Source: Galeopsis tetrahit (lineage: Eukaryota > Streptophyta > Magnoliopsida > Lamiales > Lamiaceae). Taken from it: a stretch of DNA of 64,000 nucleotides. A program made the translations under genes and the position numbers. Positions 10,462 to 20,131 of the stretch are shown piece after piece. Every line of letters starts with the position of its first letter. Positions within the stretch are counted from its first letter, which is position 1. Location: NCBI GenBank assembly GCA_963675135.1, contig OY776124.1, positions 1,161,001 to 1,225,000 on the forward strand, read 5' to 3'. The notes beneath the pieces were generated by a model. That model was not told where the DNA came from. It was given only the letters and a program-made list of their open reading frames with translations, and did not search any database.

Positions 10462-10925
10462 AATATAATATTATTAATTTTAAATATATCCACTACTCCC
10501 ACAATTATCTCACATAATCCAAACCAACAATATATTTTTGACATTTTCAAACATATTGATATTCAATGGTAATTTTTTTCTATAAATAATATTATAATTA
10601 TAATTTCTAAAATGAATAGTTTATTTTGATATTCACTTGCATAATATGTACACGTCAATATTATAATAATACTTTTTATATATAACATCTATAAACAAAT
10701 GATTCACGTAATAATACTATGATTATCGTAGTAATCATAAATATAGATAAAAATGATGTATTTTGCATTCTTACTGCACATATCACAATGTGCATATTTG
10801 TTTGGCATATACGTGCGCATATATTCCATTACATATTCCATTACGATCTGTTCCACGTTACTGAATTAATTACATCATATGTATTTTTTTTTTAAAGAAG
10901 CTTCTCCAATACTCCAGCTCCGTTT

Positions 10926-11117
10926 TAGGAAGGTTTGAAATTTCGAACGCAATTATGACCGAGATTTCCGAGAATTTAATATTATATCAGTTCCTATTTT
11001 GAATTTAATATTTTATCTTATTAGGAAGGTTTGAAATTTCGAACGCAATTATGACCGAGATTTCCGAGAATTTAATATTTTATCAGCTCCTATTTTAAAT
11101 TTAATATTTTATCTTAA
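10926..11117. repeat. 96-bp tandem duplication
   Basis: TAGGAAGGTTTGAAATTTCG starts at 10926 and at 11022, with near-identical following sequence including GACCGAGATTTCCGAG. Confidence 0.85.
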
Positions 11118-11266
11118 TTGAATATGCAAATTTCAATTTTAATTATAAAGCAAGGTTAAAATTGTACTTTTATAAATCAAATTGTTCTTTTTCCGAATTT
11201 TTAAAATTTTTGTCTTTATTTTGAATTTCTATAGGCCGGTGAAATGTCCTATATACTAACTACCCC

Positions 11267-11839
11267 TAGACATGCGCAACGGTTAGAAACCGCCGGTTAC
11301 GGTTTTCGAAAATCGGTAACCGTAACCGAACCGCCGGTTTGCCGGTTACGGTTACGGTTTTTAACCGCCGGTTACGGTTAAAAACCGCCGGTTTGCCGGT
11401 TTGCTTTTTTTTTATTTATTTTTTATTTTTTAAATATTATCTCCGTTTTCGCTCGTTTTCACTCCGTTTTTGTTCATTTTTTATTCATTTTAACTCATTT
11501 TTTAGAAAATACATTACTAGAATTGAATAAAAATTATATAAATTAAATTTATACATTAAAAATAGAAGAATTGTGTATTAAAAAAATTTTTTTTTTTTTT
11601 TTTTTTTTTTAAAACCGGCAAACCGGCGGTTTCGATTAACCGGCAAACCGGCGGTTAACCGTCAAAACCGGCCAAACCGGCGGTTTGCGGTTTGTCAAAA
11701 TGTCAAACCGTAACCGAACCGCCATTTTACGGTTACGGTTCGGTTTTTAAACCGTAACCGGCGGTTTGCCAAACCGGCGGTTAAAAACCGGCGATTTTAC
11801 CGGTTGGCCGGTTTCCCGGTTACGGTTTGAACATGTCTA
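11267..11839. mobile_element. hAT-type fold-back MITE with CCGGTTACGG-rich arms (573 bp)
   Basis: The ends are TAGACATGCGCAACGG and the inverse of TAGACATGTTCAAACCG. The 8-bp ACTACCCC is duplicated at 11259-11266 and 11840-11847, as expected for hAT. Both arms are dense in CCGCCGGTTACGGTT and AAACCGGCGGTT words, complementary between arms, around an AT-rich centre with a poly-T run near 11588-11610. No transposase is encoded, and the short ORF inside is spurious. Confidence 0.8.
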
Positions 11840-11847
11840 ACTACCCC

Positions 11848-12178
11848 TATAATGAACCATAAAACACCCTTACTTAATCTCCTTTTTCCTTTTCACGAAT
11901 GAAGTGAGTACAGTTTAAATTAAGGAGTATATTTTTCTTTAACTTACACTCTATAAAAATAACTCACATTTTTACAAAATTAGTTTGCTTTTAAAATTGT
12001 CAAAAAAAATATTTTTTGAAAAGAGAGAATATGAATGAATTTATTTCACTCAAAGTCTCTCTCTCTCCCCCCATTAATGGAGTATTCTTGAATTCCTCTT
12101 CTTCTTTCATAATTCATATAATCTCTGCAATATCAAACTTGAGTATCATAGGCCCCTCCATCATCTTCGTGGTGAAAA
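11848..12178 (+). promoter_or_regulatory. Probable promoter and 5' UTR region of gene A
   Basis: AT-rich sequence with a CT-rich tract (TCTCTCTCTCTCCCCCC, near 12056-12072) before the start codon. The block ATATAATCTCTGCAATATCA just upstream is conserved before gene B (near 20085-20108), which suggests a shared 5' UTR. No certain TATA box is assigned. Confidence 0.4.
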
Positions 12179-14562
12179 ATGCGTATATTTATCCTACCAT
12201 TGGCAGGGGAGAAGTTCCCCTTAGAAGCCAAACGCACTGATACGATTCATCATCTCAAGGGGATATTATTTCAAGAAAAGGGAGGGTTTTGTCGATTGAA
12301 TCAAAAACTAATATTTGGCGAGACACAGCTGGAGGATTCAAGAACCCTAGCAGATTACAATATCCAGAATGAGTCCATCATAGATATGGAGTATAATCTG
12401 CGGGAAGGTAGAGATATGCACCTTCACATTGTTGCCTCTAATGGGAGCCACTTTACAATAGAGCTTAGGGGAAATGCCCCTACTGTTAACGACGTGAAGG
12501 CTGTAATTGAAGAGGAGAAGGGTATTTTGGTAAATGAGCAGAGGCTCATATTTTCTGGTAAGGAGCTTGACGATGGGAGCTCTATTGTTGGGGATTATGG
12601 TATTCGAAATTGCTCCACTCTTCACCTTTTTCGACTCAGAGGTGCTGGTGAGTCTCATTTCAATTGCAATGCTCAATTCTTGTTTTTATTTATTCTAAGT
12701 AAATGCTCGATTATCGTGTTTGTATCAAATGATCGAAAACACATTATATGCGTTTCCGGCCAAACAGGGTCTTACAACGATTACACATGACTGAAATGCA
12801 ATGCTGATTTTTTTTGTTTTGATTTATTCTTAAAATGTATGGTAGGTAGGTTGATGCATTTGTAGTGGTTTTCTCTGTTTCTTATGTTAATTATGGGTAT
12901 AGTGTTAAGATGCAAAAATAAACTGTTAGAGCAATTGAGTAATGAATCTTTCATCAGTAATGTATTGGGCCCTGTTTGGTACGTAGATAAGTTGAAATAT
13001 ATATAGTTAGGTTTGGATATTTTCAACCGACTCATATTGAATAACAAATGACGCGTGTTTTTCTGTCATTTGAGCCCCCAGGGTGTTTTTGCGAATTGGG
13101 TAGAAATTTTATTTAATTTTAAGCAAAATTATGTATGTATTTCAGGCACAATTATCTTTCTATCTTGAGCTAATCTACCTTATTAAGCTTAACTTGTACT
13201 ATATCATGAGATATTTGTGGTGGTGATACTTTGATTGCAGTAGTGAGCCTATAATGAGCAACGACATTTGCTATTTCTTTAAAATTATTACATTGCTACT
13301 ATTGTATATCCCAATAGGCCACGTCGGCCTCTCAATCCTGAATAGAAAATTTGAAAGTGAGGCGGCCGTTTAGAGTAGAAAGTAGCTAGTTGATTTTTTT
13401 TGTGTTTTTAATTGCAACAAAGCTGCTTAGGCTTGTGACACTTTGTTTGCCTTGTTTCTTTGTGTTGTGTTGCTTACTTTCTTCAGATGACGTTGTGGAT
13501 CTTGCTGCTGTGAAAGCACGTAAGAAGACAGCAGCACTTTCGAAAGATAAAGGAATTGGGAATCAAGATGAGGTTGAGGTTGGTTCAAAGAGTTCATCTG
13601 CAATGGGGTTGTCGTCGATTGGTACCAACCGCGGAGTGGAGGGGGTGGAGTCATTTTGGGATGAGGAAGATTTTGGGCTAGCATGGAGGAGGTCCCGATC
13701 TCTCATAAGTCCCTATGACATGAGCAGATTTGAATCCGAAACTCATCGTACCTTGATAGAGTCCGTGGCTAATGATTGTGTGAGGGTATGCATTTTCATG
13801 CAATGCTCTTTCTGTGTTAAAGTTTATTTGCTTGCTCCTTTTGTTTTGGGAAATATTTATGTTGTTCTTGTTGCTCTGCAGACGCTAAACGTCACGACAT
13901 TTCTCGAGAACCAATTAGAGGAGTATCGGGATAAATTGGTTCGTGCAGAGAATGAGATGATGCGTCTAACTAAGGAGAATGGTTACATGGACGCTTGTTT
14001 GCAGAAGAAAAGTATGATCTTGAAGAGGCTGAGGTCGGAGCTCGATGTGGAGTGCTCAACTGGGACTTTGTTTTTGCAGTGTGAAGATGGGAGACGTCAC
14101 ATAGTGAACTTGGTGAGGTCTGGTGTGGATGAATTCAAGAAGAGTGCTGCATTCAAGGAGCTTGTGATGGACTGTGCTATGAGCGTTCATGAAGATACTG
14201 TGAAGGAGTGCCAGAGTTTGCTGCGCAAATCAGGACGTGTATCTGAGGAAATCATTCAGATAATTGCTTCCCAAGATGATGATGAGGATGTGGAGAGGGA
14301 AAGGGAGAAGAAGGAGACGGGGAGGAACATAGAGAAAAGGAGAAGGAAGATGATGAATCTGACTAGGAGGAAGATGATGATGAGGATGATGAATCTGACG
14401 AGGAGGAAGATGATGATGATGATGATGATGAATCTGACGAGGAGGAAGATGATGATGTTGAGGATGATGAGGATGTGGAGGATGATGATGAATCTAACAA
14501 GGAGGAGGAAGCTAATATATCCGACGAGGAGGAAGATGATGAATCTTATGCGTATAGGATGA
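12179..14562 (+). CDS. Gene A: tandem ubiquitin-like domain/coiled-coil protein (three exons: 12179-12647, 13487-13785, 13882-14562)
   Basis: Predicted 482 aa after removal of two GT-AG introns (GTGAGT...TTCAG; GTATGC...CTGCAG). Residues 1-77 and 80-156 are two diverged ubiquitin-like folds; the second keeps QRLIFSGKELDDG and STLHLFRLRG. The diglycine is lost (LREG and LRGA), so release by deubiquitinases is unlikely. Exon 2 encodes a linker with ESFWDEEDFGLAWRRS and YDMSRFES. Exon 3 gives a coiled coil (LENQLEEYRDKLVRAENEMMRL) and the family block GRRHIVNL...EFKKSAAF...SGRVSEEIIQ. From about residue 375 the tail is scrambled: a GATGAT-rich repeat is read in a frame giving MMNLTRRKMMM, not the acidic frame. 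Intron 2 (96 bp) has no in-frame stop. Start and junctions are supported by gene C. The function is unknown; a role in ubiquitin-receptor-type interactions is inference only. Confidence 0.75.
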
Positions 14563-14655
14563 TGACGATGAATCCGACGAGGAGGAAGATGATGAATCTT
14601 ATGCGTATAGGATGATGACGATGAATCGGACGAGGAGGAGGAGGAAGAAGATAGT
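14349..14655. repeat. GAT/GAG-rich minisatellite in the 3' end of gene A
   Basis: Imperfect repeats of GATGAATCTGACGAGGAGGA with GATGAT runs. One frame would encode DESDEEEDDD units but is interrupted by a TAG near 14365. The frame joined to the gene reads MNLTRRKMMM. A 49-bp block around ATCTTATGCGTATAGGATG occurs twice (near 14543 and 14592). Gene B has no such expansion. Confidence 0.75.
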
Positions 14656-14659
14656 ATTT

Positions 14660-15231
14660 GGGAATTAATTATCCACCTCCAGTTTCTTTCAGATAGAATC
14701 CTTCTATATATGATGATTTATTGTTGGAATGTAATAGTATTTGCCTTCTTGTCCTGCCTTTTGGATGTTTAAATTTTAATGCGACTTGCATCTTTCAGTT
14801 TACAATTTTGTGACCCAAATTGTTGCTCTTTTGTTTTCTTTTTTCTTTAGAGCGATTGGGCTAGTTATCCAAGCATGCAATATTAGTAGTTATCCAACTT
14901 TTTTTTTTTTTTTTCTCTCTTCATAAAAGTTACTCGGCATTACCTCTTATATATTTATTTATTACTCCTATCATATTTTATACGAAAGTTTTTACATGAC
15001 GGTGACGGAGTACATATTTTGCCAATTCCAGTCATAAAAACTTTCATAATTATAAGAGTGATAGCCATCTGGATAATGTATAAGAGTGATGCCATCTGCA
15101 AGGACCGTTCTTCGAGAGTTTATCTCAAGGAGAAACGACGCACGTGCCTCTTTATAGACTGGTCACTATAGGCGAACCGAGGGAGTAACAATGCACGTGC
15201 CTCTTTATAGCCGTCAAAGTATCATTAAGCA
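14660..15231. other. 3' flank of gene A and downstream homology of gene C; no gene
   Basis: 14680-14810 resembles the 3' UTR of gene B (TTCTTGTCCTGCCTTTTGGATG). Around 15080-15130 the complement (CGAAGAACGGTCCTTG, GATGGCATCACTCTT) matches 25547-25580, part of an inverted duplication. A motif ending in CACGTGCCTCTTTATAG occurs twice (15139 and 15193). Confidence 0.55.
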
Positions 15232-15626
15232 TTACAAATAAGCAACGAGATTGCAAGACGGAAACGCCAGTCGGTAAGAAAAATAAAACAAATGGGCAAA
15301 AATGAAAACACAACATTCAAATAGCAGGACATGAGCACTCTCATCCTGTGGATGATCAAGTAACTGAATAATGTCCTCGGGTACACGTCCCGATTTGCGC
15401 AACAACATCAGCATCTCCTTGAACGAGGACAAGAATACTCCTCCTCATCCTGTGAATGATCAAGTAACTGAATAATGTCCTCAGACACACGTCCCGATTC
15501 GCGCAACAACCTTTGGAACTCCTTCACAACATCATCGTAAACACTCATAGAACGATTCATCACAATCTCCTTAAAGGCAGCACTCTCCTTGAACTCATCA
15601 ACAGCAGACGGATGGAGTGACAACAC
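15232..15626 (-). pseudogene. Truncated copies of the family's terminal exon, downstream of gene C
   Basis: Reading leftward, two partial copies of the C-terminal block follow one another. The first (15626 to about 15420) encodes AVDEFKESAAFKEIVMNRSMSVYDDVVKEF...SGRVSEDIIQLLDHSQDEEE. The second (15432-15232) has MLLRKSGRVPEDIIQLLDHPQDES. Both lack the ubiquitin-like exons. They join to a 3' UTR-like segment also present after gene C and gene D, so unequal exchange between family members probably produced them. They are unlikely to be expressed as protein. Confidence 0.7.
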
Positions 15627-15874
15627 ACATGCCTCTTTATAGGCATCAAAAGTATCACCACGAATACCTCATTAAGCATTACAAATGAATTACCGATTTG
15701 GCACTGAAAGGGAGCACAAATAAGCAACAGGATTGCAAGAAGGAAAAGCCATAAGGTAGAAACAACAAAACAAATGGGCAAAAATGTAAATTCAACATTC
15801 AAAAAGCAGGACAAGAAACATCAAAACATAAACTAAATCATATTCCTCATCGTCATATAGTACTACTGCTCATC
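15627..15874 (-). other. 3' UTR of gene C
   Basis: The complement carries TTTTGATGTTTCTTGTCCTG, GCCCATTTGTTTTGTTG and GTGCCAAATCGGTAATTC. The same blocks in the same order follow gene D at about 24877-25080. Such conservation outside the coding part shows a recent segmental copy. Confidence 0.6.
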
Positions 15875-17824
15875 CTATGCATGATCGAGTAACTGAATAA
15901 TGTCCTCAGATACACGTCCCGATTCGCGCAACAACCTCGGGCACTCCTTCACAACATCGTCGTAAACACTCATAGCACGGTTCATCACAACCTCCTCAAA
16001 TACATCACTCTTCTTGAACTCTTCAACAGCAGACTTCTTCAAAGACACAATATGCTGTCGTCCAACCTCAGATTGCAAGAAGGAAATGCCAGTCGAGCGC
16101 TCCTCAATGAGCGACTGCATCAGCCTCTTCATTTCATCCATCACGCAAGCATTCTCATTAGTTAACCGCTTCACCTCTTCCTCCGCACGACTCATTTTAT
16201 CCTCATACTCCTGCAATTGCCTATCTATAAAAGTCGCGACGTTCAGTGTCTGCAGAGAATTAAAACAACATATCTAAATGCTTCCTGAGTCATACAAAAT
16301 TTAACATATATAGCACATCAAAGTACATACCCGCACGCAATCTTTAGCCACGGACTCTATCAAAGTGCGATGACTTTTCGATTCAAACCTGTTCATGTCA
16401 TAGGAACTTATGAGAGATTGGGACCTTCTCCATGCTAACCCAAAATCTTCTTCGTCCCAAAACGACTCCACACTATTGGCACCACGTGACGACGACAAGC
16501 CAGCCTTCCTACGTGCTTGCACAGCAGCAATATCCACAGCATCTTCTAATTAAAGGAAATAAGCAACAAAAAACATTACATATCCAATTAATACTACGCA
16601 TAGCAACAAAAATAGGATGAATAAATGAAGTGAATCGAAGCAAACAGCATGGCAAACCAAGATCAGTGTGCAAATGAGTCTCATTTGAACTCTTGGGACT
16701 AAGATATGAATTTCAATTAGCAATTAGCCTCATTACTCAAATATTGCATTTCTCAGTAAAGAGTGTGTAAATGAGTCGAGCCGGATAGTGCTAAGTTCGT
16801 AACTCGACTCGATTGCTATAATCAAACTCGAGCCAAAAAAAAATTAACTCAAACCTGACTCGATTGCCTTTATAATTTTACAAAAATAAATGTTACACAT
16901 AATCTTTCTAATAGGTAAAGTCTAGTATGCACTCGAGTGCATGTTGTGCACCTAGTTCATGTGCACTTTTCAGTTTACTGACTTACACTTTTTGGTAAAT
17001 GGTATTGCATTTTTCAATTATTACTAAAAATATTATTATACAGTTTAATAATTGAAAAGTGCAACACCATTTACCAAAAAAGTGTAAGTCAGTAAACTGA
17101 AAAATGCAACATGGACTAGGGTGCACAACATGCACTCGATTCCATAACAGACCAACCCTTCTAATATAATTAACGGTATATAAATATAAAGGGAAAATAT
17201 CCTTTTGATTGCTAAAGAAAATAATAATTGAGTAACCAATTTTAATACACTTAATTGAATGTGGATGACCAATCTAAAAAGTGGATGAACAAAAGCAATA
17301 TTTTCCCAAATATAAATTATAAAACTCAATCTTTTTCGAGACAAATAGCCCACGAGTTGACTCGACTCACCAGCATCTCGAACAAGGCGAAGAATCGACT
17401 CATCTCCGATACCGTAATCCTGAAGAGTGCGGTGGCCATCGTGGAGCTCTCTGCCAGAAAAGATGAGCCTCTGTTCATTTACAGGGATACTAATCTTCTC
17501 TCGAATTCTGTCTTTCACATGGTTAATTGTGGACGATTTATGAGCCGGGAATATTGTGAAGGTTTTTCCCGTAAATGTGTGAATTCGAACGTCGATATAC
17601 GACAAAAACCTAGGCACCAGACTTACGGTGGACTCATTCTGGATATTGTAATCCGCAAGAGATTTTAAATCATCCAACAGTATATTTTCGAATACTAATT
17701 TCTGATCTGATCGATAGTAGTCTGCCCTTTTCTTGATTAACCCCTTTACATAATCAATCGAATTAAAGCTTTCTACTTCTAGGCTGATATTCCTTCCACT
17801 AAGATCCTTAATAAAGATAAGCAT
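15875..17824 (-). CDS. Gene C: intact tandem ubiquitin-like domain/coiled-coil protein (exons 17824-17371, 16545-16331, 16249-15875)
   Basis: The best-preserved member: 1044 bp spliced, 347 aa, phases consistent at both junctions (GTGAGT...AATTAG; GTATGT...CTGCAG). Residues 1-75 form ubiquitin-like domain 1 (MLIFIKDLSGRNISLEVESF; SLADYNIQNESTVSL) and about 77-151 domain 2 (VRIHTFTGKTFTI; NEQRLIFSGRELHDGHRTLQDYGI). Terminal Gly-Gly is missing from both. Residues 152-223 are the linker (VESFWDEEDFGLAWRRSQSLISSYDMNRFES). Residues 224-347 hold a coiled coil (LQEYEDKMSRAEEEVKRLTNENACVMDEMKRL) and the block RSTGISFLQSEVGRQHIV...EEFKKSDVF...SGRVSEDIIQLLDHA. The frame could start 18 codons upstream, but ATG 17824 aligns with genes A and B. 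It faces gene A tail to tail. Function unknown. Confidence 0.8.
16914..17158. mobile_element. Palindromic MULE-type MITE inside intron 1 of gene C (245 bp)
   Basis: Almost the whole element folds back: CATGTTGTGCACC, CAGTTTACTGACTTACAC and GGTAAATGG occur in both arms around an AT centre. The ends GGTAAAGTCTAGTATG and the inverse of GGGTTGGTCTGTTATGG align. TTCTAATA is repeated at 16906-16913 and 17159-17166. A second copy lies at 28699-28949 in opposite orientation. Confidence 0.8.
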
Positions 17825-17878
17825 TTTACAACTCTGTAATGATGATGAATTTACTTTACGAGTGAAATTCAATCCCAA

Positions 17879-18408
17879 TTAAGGTTATATACTATTACAC
17901 TACTAGAGAATAGAGCCATAACCCTAGTCCTACCAAGTTACGGACTAAACGATTTAGGGTTTTATTCAGCTCATGAGCCATAACAGAGTAACAGACTGTA
18001 CAAAAATAATTTAATTTAAAAAAAAAACATTTTAAAAAAGTTACAATTGACACGTCTAACAATTACACGTCGAACAAATAAATAAAATATCATTGTTAGT
18101 TGTTACTTAATATTGTCAAAAAAGCTAAACAAATATTATAAACTAATAAAAAAATCCAATTTATTGAGTCTCTATATCATTCGATCCTTCCTTGGTCAAA
18201 GACTAAGCATCATCTTTAAACAAATCATCATCATTAAAAATGTTTATCGGGCTAGCCTTGACCCTCTTAAAAGGTCACGGGCTAAACGGTTTATAATCTT
18301 ATCCGATTCGTTCTTAATTGGTCTATCAGTAATTAAGACTTAACCCTGTATTTTTTAGAGTTAAATAGACCAGCCCGATTAACTCGATCCGATAAACATC
18401 TCTAGTAG
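17879..18408. other. Upstream region of gene C; no gene recognised
   Basis: AT-rich. TAACGGACTAAAC-like and GGGCTAAACGG words recur (near 17939 and 18289). The putative gene C promoter lies in its first 200 bp. The 76-codon ORF at 18113 has no recognisable domain. Confidence 0.4.
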
Positions 18409-18535
18409 AGAGCAAGTGAAGCGTCCGTTTCTTCTGTCAAAACTCAAATCTTAAAATAACTTTGGCGACCTTTCGTTTTATTTATTTCATTCTCATTATT
18501 TTAAAGAAGTCTAGATGAAGTAGAATTGTTTTTCG
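18409..18535. repeat. Segment repeated in inverted orientation at about 26520-26645
   Basis: GAGAGCAAGTGAAGCGTCCG, ACTTTGGCGACCTTTC and TTTTAAAGAAGTCTA are all found in the same order on the minus strand of 26645-26520, with small indels. Neither copy codes for protein. Confidence 0.75.
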
Positions 18536-18626
18536 TGTGGAACTGTGGACTGTGACCGCCTAGTTCAATTTCTGTAACCATACCTTACAGCATACAAAGG
18601 CTACTTAGACGAATCGTCAATTTATA

Positions 18627-18887
18627 CTCTCTCCGTCTCGGGGAAAGTTCCCTACGAGTTCTAGACACGAAAGTTAAGAAATACTAATATAATAAATAGA
18701 TGTATTAGAGCTGATGTGATTGAAAGAAAGAAAAATATAATTAAATGTGAGAGAAAATAGTTACCAAAAAAAGAATGGAGAGCTTTCATGAGAACGAACG
18801 AAAAAAAAAGTTGAATAACTTTCTCACTGGAATAGAGGGAGTATTTTTTTAATGATATGTGGGAAACTTATAGTGGGACGGAGAGAG
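18627..18887. mobile_element. Stowaway-like MITE
   Basis: It starts CTCTCTCCGTCTCGGGG and ends TAGTGGGACGGAGAGAG, flanked by TA at both sides. It contains an internal AGAGGGAGTA end-like motif near 18833, so it may be composite. Confidence 0.65.
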
Positions 18888-18947
18888 TAAACCTTTCATG
18901 CATAATCCCTCTCTTCTCATAAACCCTCAATGTAAGTATATTTAATA

Positions 18948-19179
18948 CTCCCTCGGTCCGTTTTTAGGTTTCCATTTTACATTTTGGTCCGTCTGCCTAT
19001 AAGTTTTCCAAACCTTTTTTTGGTAAGTATTTTTTCTTACATTTCACTTTATATCTTACTTTTTCTCTCTATCTCTCCCCTCTCTTAATCACATCACTTT
19101 TACTATATCTATTATTTAATCACTTTTCTTAATCTTTGTGCCAAAAAGTAATATGAAACTTATAGACGGATGGAGGGAG
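18948..19179. mobile_element. Stowaway-like MITE, same family as 8535-8764
   Basis: It starts CTCCCTCGGTCCG and ends TATAGACGGATGGAGGGAG between TA dinucleotides. The inside matches the complement of 8535-8764 (CACTTTATATCTTA, TATCTATTATTTAATCAC, TGTGCCAAAAA). Confidence 0.85.
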
Positions 19180-19786
19180 TAATTTTTACACTTTTTTAAT
19201 ACTTTTTGCACAGTATACGAGTTGTAACAGTTACTGATATGTTCGATTATAATTGTGGCTGAAAATATCACTGTCTGTTCGGCCAAATACAGAATCAGTT
19301 CAGGTCGAACATAAACTTCAAAACTGATTCATTTATTTATCATCGTCTTAGTTTTATTCTTCTTTTTGGCAAACAATTACTTTAACGATTTTATTGTGGG
19401 TAAATAGAGTGAGATGAGAAAAAATTTAAATGAGATGGGGTGTGACATTTTAAATGAGAAAAGGGTATATGATAGAAAAAAATGGAATTGATTTAGTATT
19501 TTAAATTTTAGTAGAGTATAGGTAACCATTGACATGTGTATTAAATGTATAAATGTGTAATAATTTGGTGACTTGATAAACTTCCTCATCATGTTTGTTT
19601 TGGGGCTATTGTTCTAATTCGATATTTTAACATTCGAATTTTATTATTCATTTTTAAAAATACAATATATTATATTATTATAATAATACAAAATCATACA
19701 ATCTTACACAATTAATCATTCTTACACAGTAAATCTAAAATAAATTACATTATACGAAGTACAATTATTCTACTTAACGTCCTAAA
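19180..19786. other. AT-rich intergenic sequence, no gene recognised
   Basis: No coding frame with recognisable features. The 71-codon minus-strand ORF at 19592-19377 is low complexity. Confidence 0.5.
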
Positions 19787-19914
19787 ACAAAAACACAATC
19801 TCAACGAAAACACAATCACTGTTAGGTTAGGGGGATTTCTCCATCCCAGGACAAAAACACAATCTCAACGAAAACACAATCACTGTTAGGTTAGGGGGAT
19901 TTCTCCATCCCACG
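19787..19914. repeat. 64-bp perfect or near-perfect tandem duplication
   Basis: ACAAAAACACAATCTCAACG starts at 19787 and again at 19851. Both copies run through CACTGTTAGGTTAGGGGGAT and TTCTCCATCCCA. Confidence 0.9.
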
Positions 19915-20131
19915 ATGAGTGTGCTATACGGGTGGTTTCCTAAATCAATCAATCGTGTATATAACCGTGTCCTTTAAAAAAAGGGCTTATCACTTGTCAG
20001 GGATTTGGCCTTGGAAAATGCAGTGAAAAAAAGTTAAAGTGAAGAATTTGAGTAACTTTTTGAGATTTCACTCACCATCATAAATATAATCTCTGCAATT
20101 AATATCAAAGTTTTGATCTTGGTGGTGAAAA

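Noticed and set aside
12016..12240. 74-codon ORF overlapping the gene A start
   Set aside because: It is in a different frame from the conserved ubiquitin-like exon and is not conserved before gene B.
13427..13684. Minus-strand ORF over gene A exon 2, with similar ones over exons of genes B and C
   Set aside because: Antisense shadows of conserved exons; the sense strand has splice sites and conserved domains.
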